Translations under genes and position numbers: made by a program
The notes under the pieces: model-generated
The model's input: the letters and a program-made list of their open reading frames with translations, nothing else
Databases searched by the model: none
Told to the model about the DNA's origin: nothing
Origin: an uncultured Lachnospiraceae bacterium
GTDB lineage: Bacteria; Bacillota; Clostridia; Lachnospirales; Lachnospiraceae
Direction: 5' to 3'
Length of the DNA: 55,337 nt
Assembly: GCA_910588875.1 (NCBI GenBank)
Contig: CAJURT010000025.1
Coordinates: 1 to 55,337 of the forward strand
Shown here: one piece after another, positions 1-8,253 of the stretch
Numbering within the stretch: the stretch's first letter is position 1
Layout of the letters: each line of letters starts with the position of its first letter

Positions 1-1
1 C

Positions 2-154
2 TATTTTTCCGGCAGCGGGACAAATGCGATGGCGGCGCTTTTGCAGAGTTTTGCCCTGACGGATGAACAGATTAAGGAACTGGAGGAAATCCTGGAGAAA
101 AGCAGGGAGCAGAGGACAGAATCCACGGATAAAGAGGGTGGGACCCATGCCTGA
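2..154 (+). CDS. BlaI/MecI-type transcriptional repressor, C-terminal end (partial)
   Basis: The 5' part lies outside the window. The visible 50 codons read in the frame beginning at base 2 and end at TGA 152-154. The segment FSGSGTNAMAALLQSFALTD followed by a charged helix is what the C-terminal dimerisation end of BlaI/MecI penicillinase repressors looks like. In the known family this winged-helix repressor is cleaved or inactivated after its partner membrane protease senses a signal. The stop overlaps the start of the next gene, an M56 protease, by 8 bases, so the two are translationally coupled, the classic blaI-blaR1 order. The identification rests on the short tail plus this partner. 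Confidence 0.7.
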   Translation, partial: YFSGSGTNAMAALLQSFALTDEQIKELEEILEKSREQRTESTDKEGGTHA

Positions 155-1391
155 CTGGTCAAGGATTGGCAGACTCCTGGATTTTTGTGCGGCATATTAC
201 ACTACTCAGCTTGTGCGGTGTGCGGCCTTTTCCTTTTTGCTGCTCGCACTGGTGCTGCTGGCCCGGAAGATGCTTTTTTCAAGACAGACATTCCTAAGGG
301 GGCTGTTATGGTTATCCTTCCTGCTCATCCCGTTTCTTGGAAAGCTGAAGCTGTTTTATGAGAATAAGGCTGTGGTGGGAATAACAGGGAGGATAACATA
401 TGGAACCATGACCTGCCTGTGGGCTGACCGTATTTATATGGCGGGCATTTTTATAGCCGCTGTCTGTATGTTTGGAAAACGGCTGTGTCTCCAGAAGTCG
501 GTTGCCGGGATGGAAAAGGTTTCTCTGGATAATAGGCAGGTCAGAATTACAGACATGAATGTGACGCCGTTTACAGTTGGACTTCTGAAACCAAAGATTG
601 TCATTCCTAAAGTGGTATGGAAGAGTTACAGCCAGGACGAACTAAAATTTGTTGTACAGCATGAACAGACGCATATCCGGTTAGGTCATTTGTGGTTTGG
701 GCTTGCATGGGATATTCTGCGGTGCCTTTTGTGGGTGAATCCGTTACTGACAATTTTCCAAAAACAGTTCCGGGCGGACCTGGAGGATATCTGCGACAGG
801 GTGTGCATACAAAGCAGCGGGAGGACGGCGCATGAATATGGTCTGGTGCTGCTGAAAACTCTGAAATTACTGCGTTCCGGAATGGGGGGTACGCCGCCTG
901 CCATTACCTATGTGGGAGAAAGGGAATTTACAGACATGAAAAGGCGGATGGGTGAGATTGCCGGTTTCCGTCCCTATCGAAAAAGGATATGGATGTGCAT
1001 GACAGTTGCAGCCGTTCTGGTGATTGCGGTGTTGCTTCTGGCAGTACATACCTGTTCCTATGCCCGGTGCAATGAAAGCAGGGATATTATGGTTGGGAAT
1101 TATGACGGCGAACCTGAAATTGTTTCCTGTGATTTTGGGGAACTGACCCGGATGATTTCGTATGATGACAGGTATGTCTATGTTGAGCGGGAAGCTTTTG
1201 AGGCTTTTTTAGAGGAAAACAATGCAGACGGGGAAATATGGATTATTTTTGGAGGGTTTTATAAACTTCCGGGTCTGGCCGGTGCAGCGGAAACCTGTAT
1301 TTATGAAAGCGGTTCAGAAGACCGGATAGTACAGATCCCCTATGAAAGCATCATGGATGACTGGTATATGGAACTGCTTAAAATATTATAG
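147..1391 (+). CDS. BlaR1-like M56 family membrane metalloprotease/sensor
   Basis: A 414-residue polytopic protein. Hydrophobic segments lie near residues 22-40, 50-65 and 95-110, followed by a cytoplasmic zinc protease domain with the HExxH motif HEQTH at 172-176 and a downstream DLEDICD segment, then a fourth membrane helix at about 283-303. Family knowledge: BlaR1/MecR1 sense a cell-wall signal and trigger loss of the BlaI repressor. The extracytoplasmic tail here (about 304-414) shows no SxxK or other penicillin-binding motif, so the ligand is probably not a beta-lactam bound covalently. ATG 147 was chosen over an in-frame upstream ATG at 63 because it overlaps the blaI-like stop and has AGAGGG just upstream. 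Confidence 0.8.
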   Translation: MPDWSRIGRLLDFCAAYYTTQLVRCAAFSFLLLALVLLARKMLFSRQTFLRGLLWLSFLLIPFLGKLKLFYENKAVVGITGRITYGTMTCLWADRIYMAGIFIAAVCMFGKRLCLQKSVAGMEKVSLDNRQVRITDMNVTPFTVGLLKPKIVIPKVVWKSYSQDELKFVVQHEQTHIRLGHLWFGLAWDILRCLLWVNPLLTIFQKQFRADLEDICDRVCIQSSGRTAHEYGLVLLKTLKLLRSGMGGTPPAITYVGEREFTDMKRRMGEIAGFRPYRKRIWMCMTVAAVLVIAVLLLAVHTCSYARCNESRDIMVGNYDGEPEIVSCDFGELTRMISYDDRYVYVEREAFEAFLEENNADGEIWIIFGGFYKLPGLAGAAETCIYESGSEDRIVQIPYESIMDDWYMELLKIL

Positions 1392-1446
1392 GCACAGTAT
1401 GGAAACGAAATGGAATTCAATAAATTTTATCAAGGAGGACGAAATT

Positions 1447-2166
1447 ATGGCAATGGAGATTAGCGGGAATCTTCCTGACTATGCAGTCAGGAGGCAGAAT
1501 TACGGAAGCTATGCGGCACAGGGCATGGCAGGCAACAAGAAAACAGAAAGAACACAGGAAACGGCAGAAAGCAGTAAATCCGAGAATACGGCAGAGTATG
1601 CAAATAGATTAAAAAAACTTGTTCCAAGTGTAGATTTTAAGGTTGGCAATGTCTGCTCATCAGCCAAAAGCGGCAAGTCACTGACCGTTAATCCCCAACT
1701 TTTGAAAAAGATGCAGAAGGATCCCGAAACAGAGAAAGAGATGAAAGACATGATAAAAGGCGTTGAGTCTATGTCTAAATTGGCAGAAAGCTTAACGAAA
1801 GCCAGTGGCTGGACCATAGTGTACCAACACAGTTATATTGACGAGAATGGGAAATATCATTGCAGAATGCAAACCAGAAACGATGGTATGCTAAAGTTGA
1901 GCGACAAGCTTCGGGCGAAAAGACGGGAAAATTCTGAAAAGCTGATCGAAAAGTCGAAAAAAAAGGCGGCGGAGAGGAAAGAAAAATCAAAAGAAATTTT
2001 TGAAGAAAACTTAAATGAAAAGATGGCTGCATCCAAAGACGGAATAATTTATCTGAATGACACAGATATACGGACCGGTATGGAAGCTGCTCAGGAAGAA
2101 GATGCGGGCAAAACCGCTGTGAAAGACCAGGCGCAGGTTGGTGTAAATCTGGATTTGAAAATATAA
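1447..2166 (+). CDS. DUF6033-like protein of unknown function
   Basis: A 239-residue soluble, very hydrophilic protein with no signal peptide or membrane helix. ATG 1447 follows AAGGAGG at a good distance; the reading frame is open further upstream, but inside the preceding gene. The N-terminal 60 residues are polar and probably disordered, the middle (about 70-150) is a compact domain containing a GWTIVYQHSYID segment, and about 150-200 is a Lys/Glu-rich stretch likely to form a coiled coil. It resembles proteins labelled DUF6033 in Lachnospiraceae, a recollection rather than a search result. It lies 55 bases after the BlaR-like gene and may be cotranscribed with it. Confidence 0.6.
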   Translation: MAMEISGNLPDYAVRRQNYGSYAAQGMAGNKKTERTQETAESSKSENTAEYANRLKKLVPSVDFKVGNVCSSAKSGKSLTVNPQLLKKMQKDPETEKEMKDMIKGVESMSKLAESLTKASGWTIVYQHSYIDENGKYHCRMQTRNDGMLKLSDKLRAKRRENSEKLIEKSKKKAAERKEKSKEIFEENLNEKMAASKDGIIYLNDTDIRTGMEAAQEEDAGKTAVKDQAQVGVNLDLKI

Positions 2167-2539
2167 GGAGTATAGCTTCAGCCATGGCGCGGATAACAGA
2201 AAAGCGGTCACTACATTTTCTTAAGGTCAGCGCGGTGAACGCGCAGACCATTTCTGGCCGCCTCCCACCTCTTTTCCAAGGCGTACCTTCGGGAACCTCA
2301 CCCCACCCCGTGAACAGTAACAAAGCTTACGTTTACCGTGTGCTCTTAGAGAGGAATACTTGACGATTTAACAATTATGTAATATAATAACAACTATCTT
2401 GTAACAACTAAGAGAGTTCCGGCCTCTGACCATGGCTGTCACAGCAATATCAGGTGTTCCAATTTTTGCCGTAAGCAAGGGAACTCGAACCGGCAAAACA
2501 GTAATGAAAATCCACATACCAGGAGGTGTCACAAACGAA
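2167..2539. other. Intergenic region with promoter and leader
   Basis: No convincing gene is present in these 373 bases. The first 170 bases contain nothing I recognise. A strong promoter lies at 2360-2388, followed by a leader of about 145 nt containing an inverted repeat, TTTTGCCG near 2464 and CGGCAAAA near 2493. I could not match the leader to a known riboswitch class. Confidence 0.5.
2360..2388 (+). promoter_or_regulatory. Sigma-A type promoter for the 3D-domain protein gene
   Basis: TTGACG at 2360-2365 and a perfect TATAAT at 2383-2388 are separated by exactly 17 bases. The surroundings are A+T-rich, and the next gene starts 150 bases downstream. Confidence 0.75.
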
Positions 2540-3367
2540 ATGAAAAAGAATTTGAGGAAACAATGGTTATTAGCAATCCTATCTTTTATTACCATGCTTG
2601 CCGCGGTATTTCCTTCGTCTGGGGCGCCTGCCAGGGGAAAGATTACAGGGGTGGATTCTGCGTCCATATCCGGCTGGGCCTGGAACCCGGAGGACACCAA
2701 TGATGTACAGCAGGTAGAACTCCACATATTCCGTTCAGGGAAGTCGGAACCCATCAAATATCTCCACGTAACGGCGGACCAGTACAGAGAAGATCTGGCG
2801 GCTGACTTAAAGGACGGCTGGCACGGTTTTTCGGTAAAGATTGACTGGTCAGAGTTTGAGGGCAGTGACTTTAAGATAAAGGCATATACCGTAAAGGATG
2901 ACAAGTACTATACCTTAGGCGAGACGGTAAGCTATAGCAAGGGCTCTTCCAAGGCCGCCCAGAACGCTGCCAGGGATACGGGCAAAAGCACAACAAAGGA
3001 CGCGGCAAACACAGCAGCAAAGGCTTCCGGGAGTTCTTCTTCCGAAGCCTCCCAGACAGCCTCCGCAGGCTCCGAGGCCGGTCAGTCCCTGGGGATCTTT
3101 TCCATCAGCGGCTACTGCAACTGTGAGAAATGCAGCGGCGGCCACAAAGTCACCTACTCCGGCAAGGTTCCTCAGGCAGGCCACACGATTGCCGCGGACT
3201 TAAGCGTTCTGCCCTTAGGCAGCAGAGTGCGGATCGGCAGTACGGTTTATACGGTGGAGGACAAAGGTTCTGCCATTCAGGGACATAAGATTGATATCTA
3301 CTATGATACCCATGATAAAGCCATTGCCCATGGAAGGACAAGCCAGGAGGTATTCCTGCTCCGCTGA
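2540..3367 (+). CDS. Secreted 3D-domain (RlpA-like beta-barrel) cell-wall protein
   Basis: A 275-residue protein beginning with a classical signal peptide (basic MKKNLRKQ, then a hydrophobic core). Residues about 35-125 form a beta domain with the motif ISGWAW, followed by a Ser/Ala/Lys-rich linker (about 130-190). The last 80 residues are a 3D domain, named for its three conserved aspartates; visible pieces are GYCNCEKCSGG, IAADLSVLPLGS, VEDKGSAIQG and KIDIYYDTHDKA. Family knowledge: such domains act on peptidoglycan as lytic transglycosylase-like enzymes (YocH, Sps-type). AGGAGGTG precedes ATG 2540; an upstream in-frame ATG at 2504 would spoil the signal peptide. A terminator follows directly. 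Confidence 0.82.
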   Translation: MKKNLRKQWLLAILSFITMLAAVFPSSGAPARGKITGVDSASISGWAWNPEDTNDVQQVELHIFRSGKSEPIKYLHVTADQYREDLAADLKDGWHGFSVKIDWSEFEGSDFKIKAYTVKDDKYYTLGETVSYSKGSSKAAQNAARDTGKSTTKDAANTAAKASGSSSSEASQTASAGSEAGQSLGIFSISGYCNCEKCSGGHKVTYSGKVPQAGHTIAADLSVLPLGSRVRIGSTVYTVEDKGSAIQGHKIDIYYDTHDKAIAHGRTSQEVFLLR

Positions 3368-3375
3368 ATATTCGG

Positions 3376-3425
3376 GCCTGGCGGGAGACAGGGTGAACCC
3401 GATTCCCGCCAGGCTTTCGTTTTTC
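3376..3425 (+). terminator. Rho-independent terminator after the 3D-domain gene
   Basis: A perfect 11-bp stem, GCCTGGCGGGA at 3376-3386 with TCCCGCCAGGC at 3404-3414, is followed by a T-rich run (TTTCGTTTTT). Confidence 0.9.
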
Positions 3426-3492
3426 CGAAGGTATCGATCTTCTATCAGCAATATTCACAAATTCCCCCTCATTTTTTTGTGAATCAAGTGAA

Positions 3493-3549
3493 TGGAAACT
3501 TCACATCAAGTGTGATATAGTAAATTTGCTTGTTGAGAATACGTATTCT
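3493..3549 (+). promoter_or_regulatory. Promoter and operator of the first lacI-type gene
   Basis: A possible promoter is TGGAAA 3493-3498 and TATAGT 3516-3521 with a 17-base spacer. TCACA-n5-TGTGA at 3501-3515 forms a small CRP-like palindrome in the spacer. Downstream, AGAATACGTATTCT at 3536-3549 is a perfect 14-bp palindrome between promoter and start codon, the position expected for autorepression by the LacI protein encoded next. Confidence 0.7.
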
Positions 3550-3561
3550 AAGGTGCAGCAC

Positions 3562-4530
3562 ATGATTACAATGACAGAGATTGCAAGATTAACCAAGGTT
3601 TCCCAGCCAACGGTTTCCCGGGTGCTGAATGGGAATATGAATGTGGCTCCGGATATCCGTGAACGTGTTCTGGCCTGTGCCAGGGAACACAATTACCAGC
3701 CCAATATTCTGGCAAAGGGCCTGCAGGGCAGCAAGACCCATCTGTTAGGAGTGCTGCTGACGGACATTTCCAACGGATTTTTTGCAGATGTGGCAAAGGC
3801 AATCGAGACGGAAGCCAGGAAGCAAGGCTACAGCATCATTCTTTTTAACAGCAATTACAACACAGACAGCGAGCGGGAATATCTGGATGTTATGTGCAGG
3901 TACCGGGTTGACGGGATCCTGGCGGTCCCTATCCGGGAAACCAGCGAGGCATGGCAGGAATATGCCAAAGAACTGGAGGTGCCCGCGGTAGCCGTGACGC
4001 GACAGGCCAGGGGGCTGGATTCTGTGTATGTAGACCACGCGGAAGCGGGAAAGATGGTGGCCGGGTATTTGATTCAGCAGGGATACCGGCAGTTCCTCTT
4101 TATCGGTAAGGACTATGACCGCAAATATGTGGGCTTTCGCCAGGCATTATCGGAATGGGGGCAGGCAGAAGCTGTCACCAACATGGTATACCAGGATGAT
4201 GCACAGATGAAGCGGGAACTGAGGGCTTATCTTCCCCGCCGGAAGCTGCGGCTGGGAGTCTTTGCGGGAAATGATATTTATGCCCTGCGGATTCTTAGTT
4301 TTCTGCGGGAATTGCAGTTTGCTGTTCCCGCAGAAGCGGGAGTGATCGGTTTTGACGACACAATGATGGCCCGGTACCTGAATCCTGGCCTGAGCAGCGT
4401 TTCCCAGCCCATTGGACATATGGCGCAAAAAGCAGTCTCCCGCCTGGTGTACCGCATGGAAAATCCAGGGGAGCACCCCCTCTGGGACTGTCCCCTTCAT
4501 GGACAGATTGTCCCGAGGCAAAGTTCCTAA
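3562..4530 (+). CDS. LacI/GalR family transcriptional regulator (PTS locus)
   Basis: A 322-residue repressor. The N-terminal helix-turn-helix reads TEIARLTKVSQPTVSRVLNG, the textbook LacI signature. Residues about 60-320 form a periplasmic-binding-protein-like effector domain, with VIGFDDTMMARYLNPGLSSV near the end, typical of the family. ATG 3562 has AAGGTG seven bases upstream; starting further upstream would translate through the operator. The same palindromic core occurs before this gene (3537-3548) and twice before the PTS gene (4572-4583, 4721-4732), so I infer that it regulates itself and the downstream permease in response to the transported sugar or its phosphate. Confidence 0.9.
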   Translation: MITMTEIARLTKVSQPTVSRVLNGNMNVAPDIRERVLACAREHNYQPNILAKGLQGSKTHLLGVLLTDISNGFFADVAKAIETEARKQGYSIILFNSNYNTDSEREYLDVMCRYRVDGILAVPIRETSEAWQEYAKELEVPAVAVTRQARGLDSVYVDHAEAGKMVAGYLIQQGYRQFLFIGKDYDRKYVGFRQALSEWGQAEAVTNMVYQDDAQMKRELRAYLPRRKLRLGVFAGNDIYALRILSFLRELQFAVPAEAGVIGFDDTMMARYLNPGLSSVSQPIGHMAQKAVSRLVYRMENPGEHPLWDCPLHGQIVPRQSS

Positions 4531-4571
4531 AAGAGAGCCAGGAAACAAGGTTCTTTTTTTAGAAGCCGTGT

Positions 4572-4583
4572 GAATACGTATTC
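4572..4583. promoter_or_regulatory. LacI operator copy 2
   Basis: The core GAATACGTATTC is identical to the site in front of the lacI gene, and its flanks extend the dyad (GTGT on the left, TCAC on the right). It lies 42 bases after the lacI stop and about 210 bases before the PTS gene. Confidence 0.8.
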
Positions 4584-4620
4584 TCACCGAAAGAGTCTCT
4601 GTTGATTTTCCTGGGCAATG

Positions 4621-4651
4621 GTCCTAAGCGCCAGTGGCGCTTGTTCTGGAC
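4621..4651. repeat. Structured intergenic element, copy 1
   Basis: Nested inverted repeats: an outer GTCC (4621-4624) with GGAC (4648-4651) and an inner AAGCGCC-AGT-GGCGCTT (4626-4642). The same architecture and much of the wording recur at 10764-10780 and 47601-47661. It is followed by the CGGACCAGAGTG-type tail that the other copies also carry in related form. Confidence 0.55.
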
Positions 4652-4720
4652 GGACCAGAGTGAAGACTTCAGTGCCGCGCTTATTTTTTCAGGGCATGGC
4701 ATTCACGTTTGCCCGTTTGT

Positions 4721-4732
4721 GAATACGTATTC
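4721..4732. promoter_or_regulatory. LacI operator copy 3, upstream of the PTS gene
   Basis: The same core GAATACGTATTC lies 61 bases before the PTS start codon. Together with the copy about 150 bases upstream it could allow looping by a tetrameric repressor. No confident -35/-10 pair was found here. Confidence 0.8.
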
Positions 4733-4793
4733 AAAATCTTATGTGCATTACCCCGGATCGGGGATAAAATAATTTATCAGAGAGGAAAAAATT

Positions 4794-6791
4794 ATGGATT
4801 ATGCAAAAACAGCACAGCAAATTTATGAAAAGGTGGGGAAAAAGGAAAACCTTATCTCCGCGGCCCATTGTGCCACGCGCCTGCGTCTGGTGCTGGCAGA
4901 CAACGCCAAGTGTGATGCCAAGGCTGTGGAGGACATTGAAGGCGTAAAGGGGGTGTTCAGCGCCTCCGGCCAGCTGCAGATTATTCTGGGAACCGGGGTG
5001 GTGAATAAGGTCTATGAGGAATTTATTGCCGTTTCCGGCCTTACCGCCGCGTCAAAGGAAGAGGTGAAGGCGGCAGCCGCCGCCAAACAGAATCTGTTCA
5101 AGCGGGCAATCAAAACCCTGGGTGATGTTTTTGTCCCCATTATCCCGGCGATTGTGGCCAGCGGCTTTCTCATGGGAATCATGGAGGCTCTCAACTTTAT
5201 GGTCAACAACGGGTTTCTGGATATCAATACCTCCGGCTCTATCTATGTTTTTGCCAACCTGTTTGCCAATACGGCCTACACCTTTCTGCCTATTTTGATT
5301 GCGTTCAGCGCGGCCAGGGCTTTTGGCGGGAATCCCTTTCTGGGTGCAGTCATCGGTATGATTATGATTCATCCCAACCTGCAAAATGCATGGACAGTGG
5401 CAACAGAAGGGGTGCTCCGGACCCAAACCGTATGGTTCGGGCTTTACCATGTGGATATGGTGGGTTACCAGGGGCATGTCATCCCGGTGATTATTGCCGT
5501 GTGGGTCCTCTGCTTTATCGAAAAGCGTTTGCACAAGGTGGTTCCTGCCATGCTGGATCTTTTCGTAACACCACTGGTAAGTGTGTTTGCTGCCGGTTAT
5601 CTGACACTCTCGATCATCGGGCCGATATTCGTTGCTGTGGAAAATGGGATTATCAACGGGATTCTGACCCTGCTTACCCTGCCCCTGGGCCTGGGAAGCA
5701 TGGTGATGGGCGGCCTTTATTCCCTGACCGTGGTGGGCGGCATCCATCATATGTACACGGTAATTGATGTGGGGCAGATCGCCCAGTACGGCTTTACCTA
5801 CTGGCTGCCCCTGGCTTCTGCCGCCAACCTTGCCCAGGGCGCCGCAACCCTGGCGGTTGCACTGAAAACCAAAAACACCAAAATCAAATCCGTGGCCCTT
5901 CCCTCTTCCCTGTCCTGCTTTATGGGAATCACAGAGCCTGCCATTTTCGGCGTGAACCTGCGCTATTTTAAGCCCTTTGTCTGCGGAGCCCTGGGCGGTG
6001 CGGCAGGCGCCATGTATGCCTCCCTGGTGGGCTTGGGAGCCAGCGGTACAGGGGTAACCGGAATCTTTGGCCTGTTGCTGTGCCTTCATGATTCCCTGAA
6101 TTACATCATCATGATGGCTGTTTCTGTGGGAGTGGCCTTTGCCCTTACCTGGTTCTTCGGTTTTAAGGATGAAGAAGCTGCCGGGGAGAAGAATCCTGAG
6201 CCCCAGACAACTCAGAGTGGGACCGAAACAGCCGGCTCCCGGCCCCAGGCAACCCAGAGCGAGACCGAAACAACCGGTTCCCGGCCCCAGGCAATCCAGA
6301 GCGAGACCGAAACAGCCGGCTCCCGGCCCCAGACAATCCAGTGCCAGCCCGGTACGGTCTACGCCCCTGTGTCCGGCACCGTAATTTGCTCGGAACAAAT
6401 CCCGGATCCCACCTTTGCCGCAGGGGTATTGGGACGGGGCATCGGAATCAATCCCACGGAAGGGGTGGTGGTAGCGCCCTTTGACGGGGAAATATCCTTT
6501 GTTACCGATACCAGGCACGCGGTAGGCGTGGTCTCTGCCGACGGTATGGAACTGCTGATTCATGTGGGGGTGGATACCGTAGCCATGGCAGGGGAGGGCT
6601 TTGCATGCTTTGTCCAGATGGGGCAGAAGGTGAAGGCAGGAGACCGGCTCCTCACCTTTGACCGGGAAAAAATCAAACAGGCAGGACACCCGGACTGCGT
6701 TGCCGTGCTCCTTTCCAACTCTGCGAATTATCCGGATTTATCCGTTCAGGAGGGCCCTTGCCATGCCCTGGACAAAGTAATCCAGGTCTGA
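4794..6791 (+). CDS. PTS EIIBCA permease, sucrose/beta-glucoside type (fused)
   Basis: A 665-residue three-domain phosphotransferase. Domain B is residues 1-90 with the phosphorylated cysteine C26 in HCATRLRL. Domain C (about 105-465) is a polytopic channel with the conserved GGIHHMYTVID and GITEPAIFGV-type loops. Domain A (about 527-665) is IIAGlc-like, with H575 in TRHAVGVVS and H590 in LLIHVGVDTV. Family knowledge: it imports and phosphorylates a sugar using phosphoenolpyruvate via HPr. The B and C sequences look most like sucrose/trehalose-class (ScrA/TreP) proteins, but no hydrolase neighbour confirms the substrate. The C-A linker contains a 14-residue tandem repeat. The start has AGAGGAAA upstream. 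Confidence 0.9.
   Translation: MDYAKTAQQIYEKVGKKENLISAAHCATRLRLVLADNAKCDAKAVEDIEGVKGVFSASGQLQIILGTGVVNKVYEEFIAVSGLTAASKEEVKAAAAAKQNLFKRAIKTLGDVFVPIIPAIVASGFLMGIMEALNFMVNNGFLDINTSGSIYVFANLFANTAYTFLPILIAFSAARAFGGNPFLGAVIGMIMIHPNLQNAWTVATEGVLRTQTVWFGLYHVDMVGYQGHVIPVIIAVWVLCFIEKRLHKVVPAMLDLFVTPLVSVFAAGYLTLSIIGPIFVAVENGIINGILTLLTLPLGLGSMVMGGLYSLTVVGGIHHMYTVIDVGQIAQYGFTYWLPLASAANLAQGAATLAVALKTKNTKIKSVALPSSLSCFMGITEPAIFGVNLRYFKPFVCGALGGAAGAMYASLVGLGASGTGVTGIFGLLLCLHDSLNYIIMMAVSVGVAFALTWFFGFKDEEAAGEKNPEPQTTQSGTETAGSRPQATQSETETTGSRPQAIQSETETAGSRPQTIQCQPGTVYAPVSGTVICSEQIPDPTFAAGVLGRGIGINPTEGVVVAPFDGEISFVTDTRHAVGVVSADGMELLIHVGVDTVAMAGEGFACFVQMGQKVKAGDRLLTFDREKIKQAGHPDCVAVLLSNSANYPDLSVQEGPCHALDKVIQV
6201..6341 (+). 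repeat. 42-bp tandem repeat in the EIIC-EIIA linker
   Basis: Three full units begin at 6201, 6243 and 6285, with a partial fourth at 6327. Each encodes a 14-residue PQxxQSxTETxGSR unit. The copies differ at only a few bases, suggesting recent slippage. The frame is kept. Confidence 0.9.
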
Positions 6792-6840
6792 TAAAATAAA
6801 ATCTGCATGCTGGAAAACGAGAGAGGAGAGGTGGTTGTTT

Positions 6841-7674
6841 ATGAAAATATTATATATGGGAACAGCGGCAGCTGAGGGCTGGCCGGGACTGTTCTGCTCC
6901 TGCCCGGTCTGCACCCATGCCCGGAAGGCGGGGGGACGGAATCTGCGCACCCGGACACAGGCTCTTTTGGACAATAGCCTGCTGATTGACTTTCCGCCGG
7001 ATACCTATGCCCACGCATTGCAATACGGGCTGAACCTTGCCGCAGTCCATACCTTGCTGGTCACCCACAGCCATATGGACCACTGGTTTCCCACGGACCT
7101 GATTCACCGGCATGAGCATTTCGGCCACGGCGCAAAGGGGGTATTGGAGGTGTATGGCAATGAGGCAGTGAGAAAAGCCTTTGATGAACATATCCTGATT
7201 GACCGTTTCAAGCCCCATCCCATTGACGATACCGTCCATTTCCACGTGACCCACGGAGGCGATCTTATCCGCTCCAACGGCTGGGAGATCACAGCAGTTC
7301 CTGCTGACCATGATAAGCGGGAGGAATGTCTGGTCTATCTCTGTAAAAAGGAGGGGAAAACCGTTTTTTACGGCCACGACACAGGCCGCAACCTGTCCCG
7401 GGAGGCCTGGGAACTGATAGAAAAAGAAAGCTTTGACCTGGTAAGCTTAGACGCAACCATGGGAACCAAATCCGTCAGGGAGTACCACATGGGGCTACCG
7501 GATGCGGAAGATATGTTTGAGAAGCTGGCCGATATGGGATGCATCAGCGGCCGGACGGTAAAAGTAGTCAACCATTTCAGCCATAACGGGGAAATGACCT
7601 ACGACCAGCTGGCTCTTTGGGGCCAGGAGCGGGGCATATTGGCCGCTTATGACGGGATGGAAGTGGAGTTTTGA
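6841..7674 (+). CDS. MBL-fold metallo-hydrolase, PhnP-like
   Basis: A 277-residue cytosolic protein with the metallo-beta-lactamase metal motif H76-x-H78-x-D80-H81 (HSHMDHW), further metal ligands probably in PADHDKREE and YGHDTGRN, and a terminal VNHFSHNGEM block. The N-terminal LFCSCPVCTHARK segment resembles the cysteine cluster of PhnP-type cyclic phosphate phosphodiesterases. ATG 6841 follows GAGAGGAGAGG; a TTG six bases upstream is possible. It lies 50 bases after the PTS gene with no terminator between, so it is probably in the same LacI-controlled operon and may process a sugar-phosphate derivative; that role is inference. Confidence 0.8.
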   Translation: MKILYMGTAAAEGWPGLFCSCPVCTHARKAGGRNLRTRTQALLDNSLLIDFPPDTYAHALQYGLNLAAVHTLLVTHSHMDHWFPTDLIHRHEHFGHGAKGVLEVYGNEAVRKAFDEHILIDRFKPHPIDDTVHFHVTHGGDLIRSNGWEITAVPADHDKREECLVYLCKKEGKTVFYGHDTGRNLSREAWELIEKESFDLVSLDATMGTKSVREYHMGLPDAEDMFEKLADMGCISGRTVKVVNHFSHNGEMTYDQLALWGQERGILAAYDGMEVEF

Positions 7675-7775
7675 CGGAAAGCGATTGGAGGCAATAGATG
7701 GCAAACAAGGTCTGTGCCCCAATGGGTTTCGATTGCGTAACGGGAATTATTAGCAGATGTCTGCATAAAATTTCG

Positions 7776-7804
7776 GAGGAAAGTCCTATTGACTTTCCTC
7801 TTTT
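7776..7804 (+). terminator. Terminator after the PTS/MBL operon
   Basis: A perfect 10-bp stem, GAGGAAAGTC 7776-7785 with GACTTTCCTC 7791-7800, a 5-nt loop and four T residues. Confidence 0.8.
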
Positions 7805-8253
7805 CGCTTGTTGAAATAAAAGGACAAGATTTCTGCTGCGGCATAGGTTATCCAAACTCTTTCCGGAAAAGAGAACCGGCGCACACCGTTCCGGCATGGT
7901 TTTTCTATCCTTTTTCGCTGGATTCCATATATTCGGACAGCCCCTCGATGTACTGTTCCCAGAGGGCAGGGAGTTCTGTTTGAAGTTCCGGCAGTTTTGC
8001 AGAAGATAAAAATACATTCCGGTTAAAAGCGGGTATAAGATGATAATAGAAAAACAAGGCATTTTATGGTATACTGTCAAAGAAAGCCAAAGGCTGCAGC
8101 AAGAAGGGCAGATACAAAAGCAGAAACGGCTTTTACGGAGGCGGCACAGAAATTCAGGAAACATCCGATCCTTCTCAATGGGCCATGTGTTCCCCTGCCT
8201 GTTGAGGATAAGGAAAGGATGGGACGGATAACAGAAAAAAGGAGAGACCATAA
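7805..8253. other. Intergenic region, possible decayed minus-strand remnant
   Basis: No intact gene is seen. On the minus strand a short open stretch, about 8060 down to the stop at 7905-7907, reads like a real protein end (PELQTELPALWEQYIEGLSE), but it has no start and meets a stop upstream. It may be the tail of a lost gene. The final 30 bases hold the ribosome site of the next gene (AAAGGAGAG). Confidence 0.4.

Noticed and set aside
1775..2323. Minus-strand open frame overlapping the DUF6033-like gene end and the gap
   Set aside because: It starts in the gap without a ribosome site and mostly covers a real gene in antisense; no recognisable product.
2389..2539. Possible riboswitch (c-di-AMP or c-di-GMP class) before the 3D-domain gene
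   Set aside because: Such genes are sometimes riboswitch-controlled, but I could not find the conserved core of any class in this leader.
5052..6689. 545-codon minus-strand open frame across the PTS gene
   Set aside because: It is a shadow of the well-supported EIIBCA gene: no ribosome site, low-complexity His/Gly-rich product, no family resemblance.
7905..8060. Minus-strand protein-like tail PELQTELPALWEQYIEGLSE
   Set aside because: It looks like a genuine protein end but has no start codon or upstream continuation; I cannot assign a family, so it is only mentioned as a possible remnant.
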